Positions 17,307-26,172 of a DNA stretch of 39,150 nucleotides are shown here, piece after piece; positions within the stretch are counted from its first letter, which is position 1; every line of letters begins with the position of its first letter. This DNA is from Flavimaricola sp. (GTDB lineage Bacteria > Pseudomonadota > Alphaproteobacteria > Rhodobacterales > Rhodobacteraceae): the NCBI GenBank assembly GCA_020629175.1, contig JAHDDU010000013.1, positions 1-39,150 of the forward strand, written 5' to 3'. The position numbers and the translations under genes are program-made. The notes beneath the pieces are model-generated. The model was given only the letters and a program-made list of their open reading frames with translations. It was not told the DNA's origin and made no database searches.

Positions 17307-19184
17307 CTAGCCGACCTTGCGCATCCCCAAAACGCGGGCGCGCTTGCGAGGGTCTGTGTCGAACAGGCTTGCCAATTGCTCGGTCATGGCACCGGCCAGT
17401 TGCTCGACATCCGTGATCGTCACGGCGCGTTCGTAGTAGCGCGTCACATCGTGGCCGATACCAATAGCCAACAGCTCCACTGCCTTTCGTTTCTCGACCA
17501 TGTCGATGACGTCGCGCAGGTGCTTTTCAAGGTAGTTGGCGGGGTTCACGCTCAATGTGCTGTCATCGACAGGCGCACCGTCTGAGATCACCATGAGGAT
17601 TTTGCGCGCTTCTTTCCGGTTCACCGTGCGGCGGTGCGCCCATTCGAGCGCTTCGCCGTCGATGTTCTCTTTGAGCAGACCCTCTTTCATCATCAGGCCG
17701 AGGTTGTCGCGGGTCCGGCGCCAAGGGGCATCGGCACTCTTGTAGATGATGTGGCGCAGATCGTTCAGGCGCCCCGGCTGAGCGGGACGACCTTCGCCCA
17801 ACCACGCCTCGCGCGATTGGCCGCCTTTCCAGGCCTTTGTCGTAAATCCAAGAATTTCGACCTTGACCTGACAGCGCTCCAAAGTGCGGGCCAAGACATC
17901 GGCGCAGATGGCCGCGATAGAAATTGGGCGGCCCCGCATAGAGCCCGAGTTATCAAGCAGCAAAGTCACGCAGGTATCGCGGAACTCGGTGTCCTTCTCA
18001 ATCTTGAAGGACAGCGGCGTTGTGGGATTGGCAACAACGCGGGCAAGGCGACCGGCATCCAGAATGCCCTCTTCGCGGTCAAACTCCCAAGACCGGTTCT
18101 GCTGCGCCTGCAAGCGCCGCTGCAGCTTGTTGGCGAGCCGGGACACAGCGCCTTTGAGCGGCTCAAGCTGTTGATCAAGGTAGGCGCGCAGACGCTCAAG
18201 CTCTGCCGGTTCGGCCAAATCCTCGGCCCCGATTTCCTCGTCAAACTCGGCGTTGAACACGGTGTAATTTGGATCCGCGTCCGAAATGGGCTGCGGGGCA
18301 GGCGGCTCCATGGGCGCTTCGCCCTCGGGCATCTCGGTCTCTTCGGCGTTCTCAGCGTCAGCGTTTTCGTCCATGCTGACCTGCGCGTCAGAGGCGTCTT
18401 GCGTCTCTTCCTGGCTTTGCTCGGGTGCGGCGTCGGCCTCTTCGCTATCGCTGTCGTCGTTGCCGGTGCTTTCGGGCTCTTCCTCTTCGGCGCCGCCATC
18501 CTCGGCCTCGTCCTCCATGTCATCATCCATGGAATCCGGATCATCGCCCAGCTGGTCCCCATACCCGAGATCCTCGATCAGGGAGCGAGCGAATTTCGCA
18601 AAAGCCTGCTGATCACTGAGCATATCCTGCAAATTCTCAAGCCGGTCGCCACAGCTGTCCTCGATAAACCCGCGCCAGAGCCCCATGACATTGTCGGCGC
18701 CGGGGGGCAACGGACGGCCCGTGGCCAAATGGCGGATCAGATAGCCCGCCGCGACGGACAAGGGCGCATCGGCGGCCTCGCGGATTTGGTCATAGCCTTT
18801 GCGCTGCGCTTCCGATCCGATCTTGGCATCGATATTGCCCGCAGTGCCGGGCATATATTCAGCGCCCACCGCTTCAACACGCGCAGCTTCCATCGCCTCG
18901 TAAAGATCACGGGCCATCTGGCCTTGGGGGAGGTAGCGATTGTTAATGGCAGGGTCGTGAAATTTGTGCCGAAGGGCAAAGGCGTCCGCGGTGCCACGGG
19001 CCAACAAAACCTCGTCCCGTGTCATCCGGCGCGACACTTGTGGCAGGCGGACGGCGTCGTTTGTCTGACCCGGTGGATCCACGCTGTAGCTGATGCTCAG
19101 ATCGGGGTCATCGGCCATCACTTTGGTGGCTTCTGCCAATGCCTTCTTGAAAGGATCGGCCGGATTGTCCGAAGGCTTGTTCAT
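17307..19184 (-). CDS. cobT: Cobaltochelatase subunit CobT
   Basis: CobT works with the AAA+ protein CobS to drive cobalt insertion into hydrogenobyrinic acid a,c-diamide by CobN, in aerobic cobalamin synthesis. The 625-residue product has the typical order: N-terminal helical part with [20 protein letters not shown], a very acidic low-complexity segment (about residues 215-300, rich in Asp/Glu/Ser), and a C-terminal von Willebrand A domain with the MIDAS motif DNSGSM near residue 410. The gene is followed by pepP on the same strand. Unlike the common arrangement, cobS is not adjacent but lies 2.2 kb upstream. Confidence 0.93.
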   Translation of the reverse strand: MNKPSDNPADPFKKALAEATKVMADDPDLSISYSVDPPGQTNDAVRLPQVSRRMTRDEVLLARGTADAFALRHKFHDPAINNRYLPQGQMARDLYEAMEAARVEAVGAEYMPGTAGNIDAKIGSEAQRKGYDQIREAADAPLSVAAGYLIRHLATGRPLPPGADNVMGLWRGFIEDSCGDRLENLQDMLSDQQAFAKFARSLIEDLGYGDQLGDDPDSMDDDMEDEAEDGGAEEEEPESTGNDDSDSEEADAAPEQSQEETQDASDAQVSMDENADAENAEETEMPEGEAPMEPPAPQPISDADPNYTVFNAEFDEEIGAEDLAEPAELERLRAYLDQQLEPLKGAVSRLANKLQRRLQAQQNRSWEFDREEGILDAGRLARVVANPTTPLSFKIEKDTEFRDTCVTLLLDNSGSMRGRPISIAAICADVLARTLERCQVKVEILGFTTKAWKGGQSREAWLGEGRPAQPGRLNDLRHIIYKSADAPWRRTRDNLGLMMKEGLLKENIDGEALEWAHRRTVNRKEARKILMVISDGAPVDDSTLSVNPANYLEKHLRDVIDMVEKRKAVELLAIGIGHDVTRYYERAVTITDVEQLAGAMTEQLASLFDTDPRKRARVLGMRKVG

Positions 19185-19587
19185 CTGAGGTCTCTATCGC
19201 TGGGCCGCTTCTGTTGGGCTGCAACATGGGGCAAACACAGGCGATGGGCAAGCGGAGGTCCCTGATATTTTGCCGCGGCTTCAAGGCTGCCATCTGCATT
19301 TTATTCCCCACGTTTTGGTGTTGAGGGTACCTAGAGTGGTCAAGAAAGCGCCACGACGTAAGATTTTGGGATAAGTTTTTGATAACATGTTAAAAAAGAT
19401 CGCTGGAAATCGCCGGGCCAATGGCGAATTTTCGCCGTCACAATCTTGTGGTCGCGGGAATGTAACACCCTGCGTTCACAAGAAAACAATTCTCGCATTT
19501 CACTGGAACGATCTTCGTTCGAAATCCATTTCCCTTGTATGCGCTCAAGAGGCGTTTGAACGTTAACAATTTCCTAAGGGGATCTTC
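19185..19587 (+). promoter_or_regulatory. Divergent intergenic region between cobT and the DUF481 gene
   Basis: This 403-base gap has no convincing gene. It must hold the promoters of cobT (minus) and of the DUF481 gene (plus). Visible structure includes a palindrome AACATGTT (19384-19391), a perfect inverted repeat GGCGAA-TT-TTCGCC (19423-19436), and an AAGGGGATC ribosome site just before ATG 19588. A short minus-strand frame (19438-19659) overlaps the DUF481 signal peptide and is not believed. No tRNA or riboswitch, including a cobalamin riboswitch, was recognised. Confidence 0.4.
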
Positions 19588-20430
19588 ATGACCCGAACTT
19601 TGACATTCACCTCCGCCGCTGCACTTTTGGCAGCCGTCGGCACCACAGCCATCGCACAAGAGACTGTTTTTGGCACCGGCGCTGCAACGGCCACCAATGA
19701 GGACCTGCGTGACAGCATCAGTGACGACTTTACCCGCGAGGTCGACACATTCTCGAACCGCGGCCGCGCTCTGGGCTTCGACGGCTCTGTCGCCGTGCGT
19801 GGCAGCGTGTCCAGCGGAAACTCCGACGTTACCAACATCGGCATCGGGGCAGACCTGGGCTACTTTGACGGTGTGAACGGATATGGCCTTGAACTCGCGT
19901 ACAGCTATTCCGAAGCCGACGGCACAGTCGATGAAAACAGCATCACATACGACTTTGAATACCGTCGCGACTTTTCTTCGGCCTTCTTCGGTTTCGCGAA
20001 ACTTCAGGGCTCTGCAGATGAGATCGACGCCGGTGATCTGCTGAGCGATACATATGTCGGCTTTGGTGCAGGCTATCGCATTTACGACACCAATGATGTG
20101 CAGTGGACTGTGCAGGCTGGCCCTGGCTATCGTGTCTCATCGTTCGATGGTCTGGCCAGCGGCGATGCCGATGTGGAAGAGGGGGCCTTTGCTGTCTCGT
20201 CCAACTACTTCAACCGTTTGCAGCCGGGGACCGTCTTGTCGATGGACACCGACGTGATCGCATCCGAGTCTGACACGGTTGTCTTTAACAAGTTGGCCCT
20301 GACACAGAATGTCAGCGATCAGCTGGCCCTGCGCACAAGCCTTGATACCGAGTTTCACACAGACCCTGCCGCGGGCCGTGACGACACAGACAACACCTTT
20401 GGTGTGAGCCTGGTCTACTCGTTCAACTAA
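19588..20430 (+). CDS. DUF481 family outer membrane protein
   Basis: A 280-residue secreted protein of the YdiY/DUF481 type, predicted to form a small outer-membrane beta-barrel. The signal peptide MTRTLTFTSAAALLAAVG is followed by a probable cleavage after AIA (residue 23). The barrel part starts at about residue 62 with FDGSVAVRGSVSSGNSDVTN and shows alternating strands rich in Tyr, Phe and Gly, ending in LVYSFN, close to the usual C-terminal aromatic signal. Its ribosome site (AAGGGG) is strong and it has its own terminator, so it is a single-gene unit. It sits inside an otherwise cobalamin-related block without an obvious reason. Confidence 0.85.
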   Translation: MTRTLTFTSAAALLAAVGTTAIAQETVFGTGAATATNEDLRDSISDDFTREVDTFSNRGRALGFDGSVAVRGSVSSGNSDVTNIGIGADLGYFDGVNGYGLELAYSYSEADGTVDENSITYDFEYRRDFSSAFFGFAKLQGSADEIDAGDLLSDTYVGFGAGYRIYDTNDVQWTVQAGPGYRVSSFDGLASGDADVEEGAFAVSSNYFNRLQPGTVLSMDTDVIASESDTVVFNKLALTQNVSDQLALRTSLDTEFHTDPAAGRDDTDNTFGVSLVYSFN

Positions 20431-20467
20431 TCCCTCGCCCGATCGCATTCCTGCGAGGATCAAAGAA

Positions 20468-20495
20468 GCGGCGGGCCTCGGCTCGCCGCTTTTTC
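20468..20495 (+). terminator. Rho-independent terminator after the DUF481 gene
   Basis: A 9-bp stem GCGGCGGGC / GCTCGCCGC with loop CTCG is followed by TTTTTC. It lies 38 bases after the stop codon and touches the end of the convergent gene on the minus strand. Confidence 0.85.
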
Positions 20496-21133
20496 TATGG
20501 GGCGTAGAAGCTTTCGCTGGCGGATTGGCACACATCCGGGCCGGTGATGTCCATCGTCCAATCGCTCAGCGGAACAAGCATCGGCTCGATCTGGCCCGCG
20601 TCTTCTGTGACGCGCTCATCGCCACTGTCGATTACCTTGGTCACAGAGGTAGCGTAGTCCCCTGACATCAAATCGACATCACAGGCATAGCTGCTGCCAT
20701 CTGCACGATCGTAGGCGCTAAAGCTAAAGTGGGCGACGACAAAGGTGCCCTCATGCCAGAGAATTGTCAGGCTTTGCGACCACGGGTGCCGGCCCTGATC
20801 TGACTGGGCCGATGTCAGGCTAAATCCGCCCATGGCCGACGCTACGATGTCTGGCGCATCTGGGCCAAAACCACTGCTGAAGACTGCGTCCAGGTCCACG
20901 AGTAGCGGTTCGTAGGGCGGGTTGTTGCGGACATCTGGCAAGATGATCAAATCGGCAGCGGAGGCGTCCGATTGGAGCAGGGTAATCCTTTCGCAGCCCG
21001 GATTTGGATGTACGTCGATACAGTCGCTGGCGACGACGCGTGAGAGGATGTCCAGCGGCAAATCCATTCCTTCATCCGCCTGTACTGCCCCAGCTCCGCA
21101 AACGAGGGCGAGCATTTGTCCATAAATCCGCAT
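20495..21133 (-). CDS. Secreted protein of unknown function
   Basis: The ATG at 21133 has GGAGAGAGAC directly upstream and gives 212 residues, beginning with a signal peptide MRIYGQMLALVCGAGAVQA and probable cleavage after Ala19. The frame extends further upstream to 21361, but that part reads as non-coding and lacks a ribosome site. The mature protein has two close Cys (DCIDVHPNPGCERITLL), a further Cys near YACDVDLMSG and a last one in DVCQSASESFY, so two periplasmic disulfides are possible. No family was recognised. It is probably periplasmic. It lies between cobS and cobT on the same strand. Confidence 0.7.
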   Translation of the reverse strand: MRIYGQMLALVCGAGAVQADEGMDLPLDILSRVVASDCIDVHPNPGCERITLLQSDASAADLIILPDVRNNPPYEPLLVDLDAVFSSGFGPDAPDIVASAMGGFSLTSAQSDQGRHPWSQSLTILWHEGTFVVAHFSFSAYDRADGSSYACDVDLMSGDYATSVTKVIDSGDERVTEDAGQIEPMLVPLSDWTMDITGPDVCQSASESFYAP

Positions 21134-21378
21134 GTCTCTCTCCATCTCTGCAGGCCCAGATAAGACGCTACTGAGCGGGCGTATCCTTGGCCACTGCCGG
21201 TGCAGGATCTGAGGAGACAAAAAAGTCAAGAAAATGTCACGGGCGACCAAGGAAAACAGCTGTGCGCCCGTCATACCTACATAACAAAAAAAGACCTTTT
21301 TCATTACGAAATAGGGGCGGTCCACACCCCGGATCGTCCCGCTTTTTCGCAGTATTCTCAATTTGTAACGAGTAGATT

Positions 21379-21408
21379 GGCCGGCCCTCTTCGGGGCCGG
21401 TCCTTTTT
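21379..21408 (+). terminator. Strong terminator-like hairpin facing right, next to cobS stop
   Basis: GGCCGGCCC (21379-21387) pairs with GGGCCGGTC (9 bp, one G-U) and TTTTT follows at 21404-21408. The T-run makes it a plus-strand terminator, but no plus-strand gene ends nearby. On the minus strand, cobS ends at 21408 and the hairpin follows immediately, without a downstream T-run. It could act in both directions, or end an unannotated small RNA from 21134-21408. Confidence 0.6.
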
Positions 21409-22394
21409 CATCCTACTGCAATGCTCGCCGCACTTTCGGGCAGCTCTTCGTCAAAGCAGCGCTGGAAGAACTCGGCAACGGTCTGCCGCTCAAGCTCATC
21501 ACATTTGTTGAGGAACGACAGCCGGAAGGCGTAGCCCGAATTGCGGAAGATCGCCGCGTTCTGCGCCCAGTTAATCACTGTGCGGGGCGACATAACCGTG
21601 CTGAGATCGCCGTTCATAAAGGCAGTGCGCGTCAGATCGGCAACAGTGACCATCTGGCTGACGGTTTTGCGCCCAGCCTCGGTGTTATAATGTGGGGCCT
21701 TGGACAGAATGATGGCCACTTCGGCGTCATGGCTGAGGTAATTCAGCGTCGAGACGAGCGACCAGCGGTCCATCTGCGCTTGGTTGATCTGCTGTGTCCC
21801 GTGGTAAAGGCCGGTTGTGTCGCCGAGACCCACCGTGTTGGCTGTGGCAAACAAGCGGAAATAGGGGTTTGGCGTGATGATCTCGTTCTGATCCATCAGC
21901 GTCAGCTTGCCGTCATGTTCCAGCACCCGCTGGATGACGAACATCACATCCGCACGGCCCGCGTCATATTCGTCAAAGACGATGGCGACAGGATTGCGCA
22001 GAGACCACGGCAGAATGCCTTCGTGGAATTCGGTCACTTGCACACCGTCGCGCAGCTTGATCGCATCTTTACCGATCAGATCAATCCGGCTGATGTGGCT
22101 ATCAAGGTTGACGCGCACCGTTGGCCAGTTGAGCCGCGCTGCGACCTGTTCGATGTGCGTGGACTTACCCGTACCGTGATAGCCCTGAACCATCACGCGG
22201 CGGTTGTGGGCGAACCCGGCCAGGATGGCCAACGTGGTGTCGGGGTCAAACTTGTAGGTGCTGTCAATCTCTGGCACGCGCCCAGAGCTTTCCGCGAAAG
22301 CCTTAACCTGCATGTCGCTGTCGATGCCAAAGACATCGCGGACCGAGATATCCTCTGTCGGTTTTGCGTTCATATCGGTCATGCCATCGGCCAT
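21408..22394 (-). CDS. cobS: Cobaltochelatase subunit CobS
   Basis: CobS is the AAA+ ATPase that, with CobT, powers cobalt insertion by CobN in cobalamin synthesis. The ATG at 22394 gives 328 residues, the usual family length; a longer frame to 22481 would run into the divergent sigma-factor leader. The N-terminus [19 protein letters not shown] is characteristic. Walker A is GYHGTGKST (71-79), Walker B is [10 protein letters not shown] (137-146), and the sensor region contains [18 protein letters not shown]. It reads towards cobT, but two unrelated genes lie between them. Confidence 0.94.
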   Translation of the reverse strand: MADGMTDMNAKPTEDISVRDVFGIDSDMQVKAFAESSGRVPEIDSTYKFDPDTTLAILAGFAHNRRVMVQGYHGTGKSTHIEQVAARLNWPTVRVNLDSHISRIDLIGKDAIKLRDGVQVTEFHEGILPWSLRNPVAIVFDEYDAGRADVMFVIQRVLEHDGKLTLMDQNEIITPNPYFRLFATANTVGLGDTTGLYHGTQQINQAQMDRWSLVSTLNYLSHDAEVAIILSKAPHYNTEAGRKTVSQMVTVADLTRTAFMNGDLSTVMSPRTVINWAQNAAIFRNSGYAFRLSFLNKCDELERQTVAEFFQRCFDEELPESAASIAVG

Positions 22395-22528
22395 CGGGTT
22401 GCCTTTCGGGTAATAATCGTGCCTGTCTTGTCCGGCATGCAACATATCGCAAGGCGCTGCAAGGGAAAGGCCTCGCCGCAATTTACCTCCACTGGACTTA
22501 CAAGAATAACGAGATAACTTGCCAGCCC

Positions 22529-23071
22529 ATGACCACGCGCGACGACATCGAAAAACTTATAGCGAACATGGCACTGGGCGACCGCGCCGCCTTTGCCGCG
22601 CTTTATGACGCGACCTCTGCGAAACTCTTTGGCGTGACCTTGCGTATCTTGAACAACCGAAGTGAAGCGGAAGATGCGTTGCAGGAGATATTCATCAAAG
22701 TCTGGAAGAACGCGGACCGGTATCAAGCTACCGGAAACAGCCCTATGACGTGGCTGATTACAATCGCGCGCAACCATGCCATCGATATCATCCGGGCCCG
22801 CAAAACAGCGGGCGGGGACATGGACGATATCGCAGCCTTGCCTGACGCAGCCCCGGGGCCCGAGGCTTCGGCAATTGCCAGCAGTGAGCGTGCGCAGATT
22901 GACGGCTGTCTGGACGAGCTGAAGCCCGATCACGCCATTGCTGTCCGCAGTGCCTATCTGAACGGCGATACTTATGCCGATCTGGCCGCCCGTTTCGATG
23001 TTCCTCTGAACACCATGCGCACCTGGCTTCGCCGCAGTTTGCTGAAACTCAGGGATTGTTTGTCGAGATGA
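22529..23071 (+). CDS. ECF-type RNA polymerase sigma factor
   Basis: A 180-residue group IV sigma factor. Region 2 is seen in [17 protein letters not shown] and [23 protein letters not shown], with the -10-binding segment [17 protein letters not shown]. Region 4 is in the C-terminal [29 protein letters not shown] helix-turn-helix. ATG 22529 is chosen because homology starts there, although the ribosome site is weak (GAGAT); the longer open frame upstream overlaps the cobS start region. The stop overlaps the start of the next gene (ATGA), a typical sigma/anti-sigma coupling. Its signal and target promoters cannot be read from the sequence. Confidence 0.92.
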   Translation: MTTRDDIEKLIANMALGDRAAFAALYDATSAKLFGVTLRILNNRSEAEDALQEIFIKVWKNADRYQATGNSPMTWLITIARNHAIDIIRARKTAGGDMDDIAALPDAAPGPEASAIASSERAQIDGCLDELKPDHAIAVRSAYLNGDTYADLAARFDVPLNTMRTWLRRSLLKLRDCLSR

Positions 23072-23748
23072 GCGCGCTGGATCAACCGCCAGAAAACCCA
23101 TCCCGGGCTGCGGAATACGTTCTGGGCGTAATGGCGCCGTCTGAGGTCGCATTGTTTGAGCAGGACATGATAGCCTCACAAGACCTGCGAGCGGAAGTGA
23201 CGCAGTGGCAGGAGCATTTTGTTTCTCTGACGAACGCGATTGCTCCGGTCCAACCGCCCGCCAAGATTTACAATGCTATTTCCAAGCAATTGTTCGGCGC
23301 CCCTGAACGTTGGTGGCACGGTCTGTCGTTCCTGCGTACATTGGCCGGGGGCGCGACTGCCGCATTGGCGACGCTCCTTGTCATTGCCTTTTTGGTCCCA
23401 GCGCCGCGACCTGATCCCACGGCCATCGTTCAGGTTGCCGCTGCTGACGACGAACTGATCCTGCGCATTGGGTATTTCGCGGGCAGCAATGAGATCATCA
23501 CGCATCCCCAAGGTCCCATGGCGCGCGAGGGAAGGGTGGTAGAATTGTGGTTTATTGCCGAGGGGAACGCGCCTGTCTCGCTGGGCGTTCTGGCTGAAAA
23601 CACCGACGAAGTAATTGCCTTGCCTGAGGCGTTGCGTGATGCGGTTCTGGGCGGCGTTTTGGCGATCAGTGACGAACCGCCCGGAGGCTCGCCCACAGGA
23701 GCGCCGACAGGGGATGTCCTCGCGGTTGGAAACGTGACGGCGCTCTGA
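23068..23748 (+). CDS. RskA-type anti-sigma factor
   Basis: A 226-residue membrane protein expected to hold the upstream sigma factor inactive. The N-terminal cytoplasmic domain (AAEYVLGVMAPSEVALFEQDM, residues 15-34) matches the anti-sigma-K pattern; one membrane helix lies at about 89-111. The periplasmic domain ends with VVELWFIAEGNAPVSLGVL and GGSPTGAPTGDVLAVG, the RskA C-terminal signature. ATG 23068 overlaps the sigma stop by four bases, so the pair is translationally coupled. Release may require regulated proteolysis as known for RskA, but no protease is encoded nearby. Confidence 0.88.
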   Translation: MSALDQPPENPSRAAEYVLGVMAPSEVALFEQDMIASQDLRAEVTQWQEHFVSLTNAIAPVQPPAKIYNAISKQLFGAPERWWHGLSFLRTLAGGATAALATLLVIAFLVPAPRPDPTAIVQVAAADDELILRIGYFAGSNEIITHPQGPMAREGRVVELWFIAEGNAPVSLGVLAENTDEVIALPEALRDAVLGGVLAISDEPPGGSPTGAPTGDVLAVGNVTAL

Positions 23749-23849
23749 TCCGAGAGACACTTGCGTTTTGCGGCGAGTTTAGGCACTTCGGCGCAGACCC
23801 TCCTGCACATCTGCCGATCAGTCAGTTTTGGGTCACATGGGGGGCGCAC

Positions 23850-24551
23850 GTGAAGCCAGATGAATTGACACAAGCAGAGCGGCAGGCGGAGATTGAGTTT
23901 GCCACACGCTATGCATTGGGCGAGTTGTCGCCCGAAGACGTTGAGCATTTTGAAACTCTTTATGCTACGGATGAAGGGTTTCGTCTGCGCTATAACGCTT
24001 GGGCCGAAAGTCTGACCCAACAGGAAAATCCGCAGACCGAGCCGCCTTCGAAATTCCTGCAAGCGAAGGCGCGGTGGTTCCCGGTCGACGGCCGTGGCTT
24101 GCTGCGTAAGATTGGACTTTTGCCTGCTGTCATTGGTGCATTTGCGGCGGCTGTATTGCTCGCCATCGCTACAAATCTGGGCTGGCTCGGGCCGACGGTG
24201 GCTGCACCTGAACCTGCGATCCTTTATACCGCTGACGATGAGGAGGTCGCGTTTGCGGCCCTGGATCTGGCGACGACTACCCTGGAAATCACAGTGACCG
24301 CCAGTGATCTTGCGCCAGAGCCCGGATCAGCTTGGGAGGTTTGGTCTGTCAGGTCGGATACGGTGCCTGTGTCACTTGGCGTGTTGGAATTTAGCGAAAG
24401 TACATCTCAAATCCTCGTGCCTCAAGGCCTGCTCGAAGAGTTGCACCAGTCGGTGATCGTCATCACAGTCGAGCCGGAAGGGGGTGCCGGATCGGCCGGT
24501 CCAACGGGAGATGTCATCGCCGCCGGGGCATTTTCCACGACGCGTCCATAG
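23850..24551 (+). CDS. Second RskA-like anti-sigma factor
   Basis: A 233-residue protein with the same plan as its upstream neighbour. The N-terminus ATRYALGELSPEDVEHFETLY (residues 18-38) matches the anti-sigma domain, a membrane helix lies at about 89-109, and the periplasmic part contains AWEVWSVRSDTVPVSLGVLEF and GGAGSAGPTGDVIAAG. The GTG start has a GGGGGGC site upstream. The two proteins look like diverged paralogues rather than recent copies. It follows the first anti-sigma gene by 101 bases on the same strand. It may sense a different signal, bind another sigma factor, or form a mixed complex; the sequence does not decide. Confidence 0.82.
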   Translation: MKPDELTQAERQAEIEFATRYALGELSPEDVEHFETLYATDEGFRLRYNAWAESLTQQENPQTEPPSKFLQAKARWFPVDGRGLLRKIGLLPAVIGAFAAAVLLAIATNLGWLGPTVAAPEPAILYTADDEEVAFAALDLATTTLEITVTASDLAPEPGSAWEVWSVRSDTVPVSLGVLEFSESTSQILVPQGLLEELHQSVIVITVEPEGGAGSAGPTGDVIAAGAFSTTRP

Positions 24552-24680
24552 TATTAGATGCGCTACTGAGCCATTTTCCGCCGAAACGGACTGTTGCGGG
24601 AACGGGAACCTATTGCCACATCTCTGCCCAGTTTCACCGGCACATCCTTTGCACTGTCTGGGTGAACTGGTGCTGGTTTT

Positions 24681-25202
24681 ATGTCGTTGCTTCCAATTGT
24701 CGAAAATTCTTCAAGAGGTGAGCGATGTCTGGCAGTGGCCTACGGCATTTCGGGCGTGTTTGGGCTCTTGTTTGGTCTGACAATCGTCATGCGTCTGGAC
24801 AATAGTGTTTTCGCCACCCGATTCCTCACATTATTTGAGGCCTGGACGCTAACCGCCTCTGTCATCGGCGTGTGCGTGTCTCTTAGGATAGCTCGCGACA
24901 AGCTTTGCATGCCATCGGCGTTCCGGACGTTTGAAGGGATGCTTTTGCTCACGGTTCTTGCGCCAATCGCCGCGGGCACCCTGATCTTACCGATTTACGG
25001 CACAATGTTCGGGCCGTTCACCCTTGCACTGATCTTCTGGGCTTTGCCGATAACAGCAATCGTATGGCTTTTCGCGATGATCGTTATTTCGGCCCTTTTG
25101 CGTGAATGGCAGCGTGAGCGCGACAGCATTTTTCCCGGCCAAACCTCGCGCCCTATCGCGAGAGCTTTGCAAACCTTTGGCCGTGACCTTCGTACGCGTT
25201 GA
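24681..25202 (+). CDS. Four-helix membrane protein of unknown function
   Basis: A 173-residue protein with four probable inner-membrane helices at about 16-37, 48-70, 84-107 and 110-140, and a basic cytoplasmic tail (REWQRERDSIFPGQTSRPIARALQTFGRDLRTR). No family was recognised. The start ATG 24681 lacks a clear ribosome site, so an internal start is possible. It lies 129 bases after the second anti-sigma gene on the same strand, so it might be a member of that stress regulon. Its stop codon directly abuts that of the convergent J-domain gene. Confidence 0.6.
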   Translation: MSLLPIVENSSRGERCLAVAYGISGVFGLLFGLTIVMRLDNSVFATRFLTLFEAWTLTASVIGVCVSLRIARDKLCMPSAFRTFEGMLLLTVLAPIAAGTLILPIYGTMFGPFTLALIFWALPITAIVWLFAMIVISALLREWQRERDSIFPGQTSRPIARALQTFGRDLRTR

Positions 25203-25835
25203 TCAGTCTTTGAAGCTTCGGCTGGCCTTGATCTGATCCCAAGCCCAGACGACCTCTGCCAATTGGTCTTCCTGACTTCTGTCGCCACCGTTCATATCGG
25301 GGTGAAGCACCTTAATCAGTTTTTTGTAGGCCTTACGGATTTCAGCCTTCGTCCAATGATCTTTCGCTTCGAGGATTTCCACAGCGCGGCGCTCGGTCGG
25401 CGGAAGACGCCGTGTTCCGGTGATACTCTTGCCGGGGTTGCGGGTCGCGTTGGCGCCCAGCACCTGATGTGGATCATCGACGCCCAGACGCGCCCAAGCG
25501 CGCTGTTCCTCACTGCGTTTTCCAAACGGCTTGGTCGGACGCTCCCATGTGCGATCCTTGTCGGCCTGTTCATCCATTTCCTGTTCGGTCGCACCGTCAA
25601 AGAAATTCCATTTCAGATTGTACTCGCGTACGTGATCTTTGCAGAACCAATAGTAATCATCGAGGATGTCGGGGCTCTTGGGGGCACGAAATTTGCCGCG
25701 TTCCTCGCAACCGGGGTGATCGCACTCTCGTGTAGAGGTCTCAAACTCACCCGACATGCCACGGCGCCCGCGCGGGTTCTTCTTTTTGGAAGACGAGACT
25801 GACATGTCAAATCCAAATGGATCACTCTTGGCCAT
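25203..25835 (-). CDS. J-domain (DnaJ-like) protein with N-terminal Cys/His cluster
   Basis: A 210-residue cytoplasmic co-chaperone-like protein. The J domain is at the C-terminus (about residues 150-207), with the HPD motif at 178-180 in KVLHPDMNGGD needed to stimulate Hsp70 ATPase. The N-terminal part has Cys38, Cys43, Cys65 and His68 in CDHPGCEERGKF... YYWFCKDHVREYN, arranged like a metal site. This architecture is common in alphaproteobacteria but has no assigned role. The start is preceded by AAAGGAAATGCC. It is divergent from bolA across 73 bases, an association common in the group. Confidence 0.88.
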   Translation of the reverse strand: MAKSDPFGFDMSVSSSKKKNPRGRRGMSGEFETSTRECDHPGCEERGKFRAPKSPDILDDYYWFCKDHVREYNLKWNFFDGATEQEMDEQADKDRTWERPTKPFGKRSEEQRAWARLGVDDPHQVLGANATRNPGKSITGTRRLPPTERRAVEILEAKDHWTKAEIRKAYKKLIKVLHPDMNGGDRSQEDQLAEVVWAWDQIKASRSFKD

Positions 25836-25908
25836 GGCATTTCCTTTCCGACTCGAGCGGGTGATTGTAGACTGTGGATGGCCAGATAGAAGGGGGCTTT
25901 GAAAAATA

Positions 25909-26172
25909 ATGGGTCTTGAAAGCGAGATTTATGCCGCACTTGATTCGGCGTTTGAGAACGCCACGGTCAATGTGACCAATGAAAGCCATTTGCACGCCGG
26001 GCACGCGGGCGATGACGGATCCGGCGAGAGCCACTGGCATGTCTCGATCACCGCCAAAGAATTTAACGAAATGTCGCGCGTGGCACGTCACCGGGCTGTG
26101 CATGGAGCGCTTGGCCCTGCGATCATGGACCGGTTGCATGCCTTGGCGCTTGATCTCAAGGCGTTGGAGTAG
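25909..26172 (+). CDS. bolA: BolA family protein
   Basis: An 87-residue BolA-type protein. Members of this family bind monothiol glutaredoxins with shared Fe-S clusters and affect cell shape and stress responses. The core motifs are VTNESHLHAGHAG, then ESHWHVSITAKEFNEMSRVARHRAVHGAL, which contain the conserved histidines and the FxGxxxxxRHRxVxxxL-like helix. Length is normal. The ribosome site AGGGGG is slightly distant (about 12 bases) from ATG 25909. The last 17 bases overlap the 3' end of the convergent DUF4177 gene. Confidence 0.92.
   Translation: MGLESEIYAALDSAFENATVNVTNESHLHAGHAGDDGSGESHWHVSITAKEFNEMSRVARHRAVHGALGPAIMDRLHALALDLKALE

Noticed and set aside
17634..19265. Long plus-strand open frame of 543 codons opposite cobT
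   Set aside because: It is antisense to a securely identified cobT, whose acidic repeats and codon bias keep the other strand open. No family motifs or ribosome site.
19438..19659. Cys-rich minus-strand frame of 73 codons
   Set aside because: It is antisense to the signal peptide of the DUF481 gene and its strong ribosome site; the Cys-rich look comes from chance codon composition.
21234..21284. Short plus-strand frame starting ATG after GAGGAG near cobS
   Set aside because: Only 16 codons and the ribosome site is 17-18 bases away, too far for a normal start.
24608..24638. GGAACC...GTTTC resembling a general-stress (EcfG) promoter before the membrane protein gene
   Set aside because: The spacing between the two elements is about 20 bases rather than 16-17 and the -10 part is poor.
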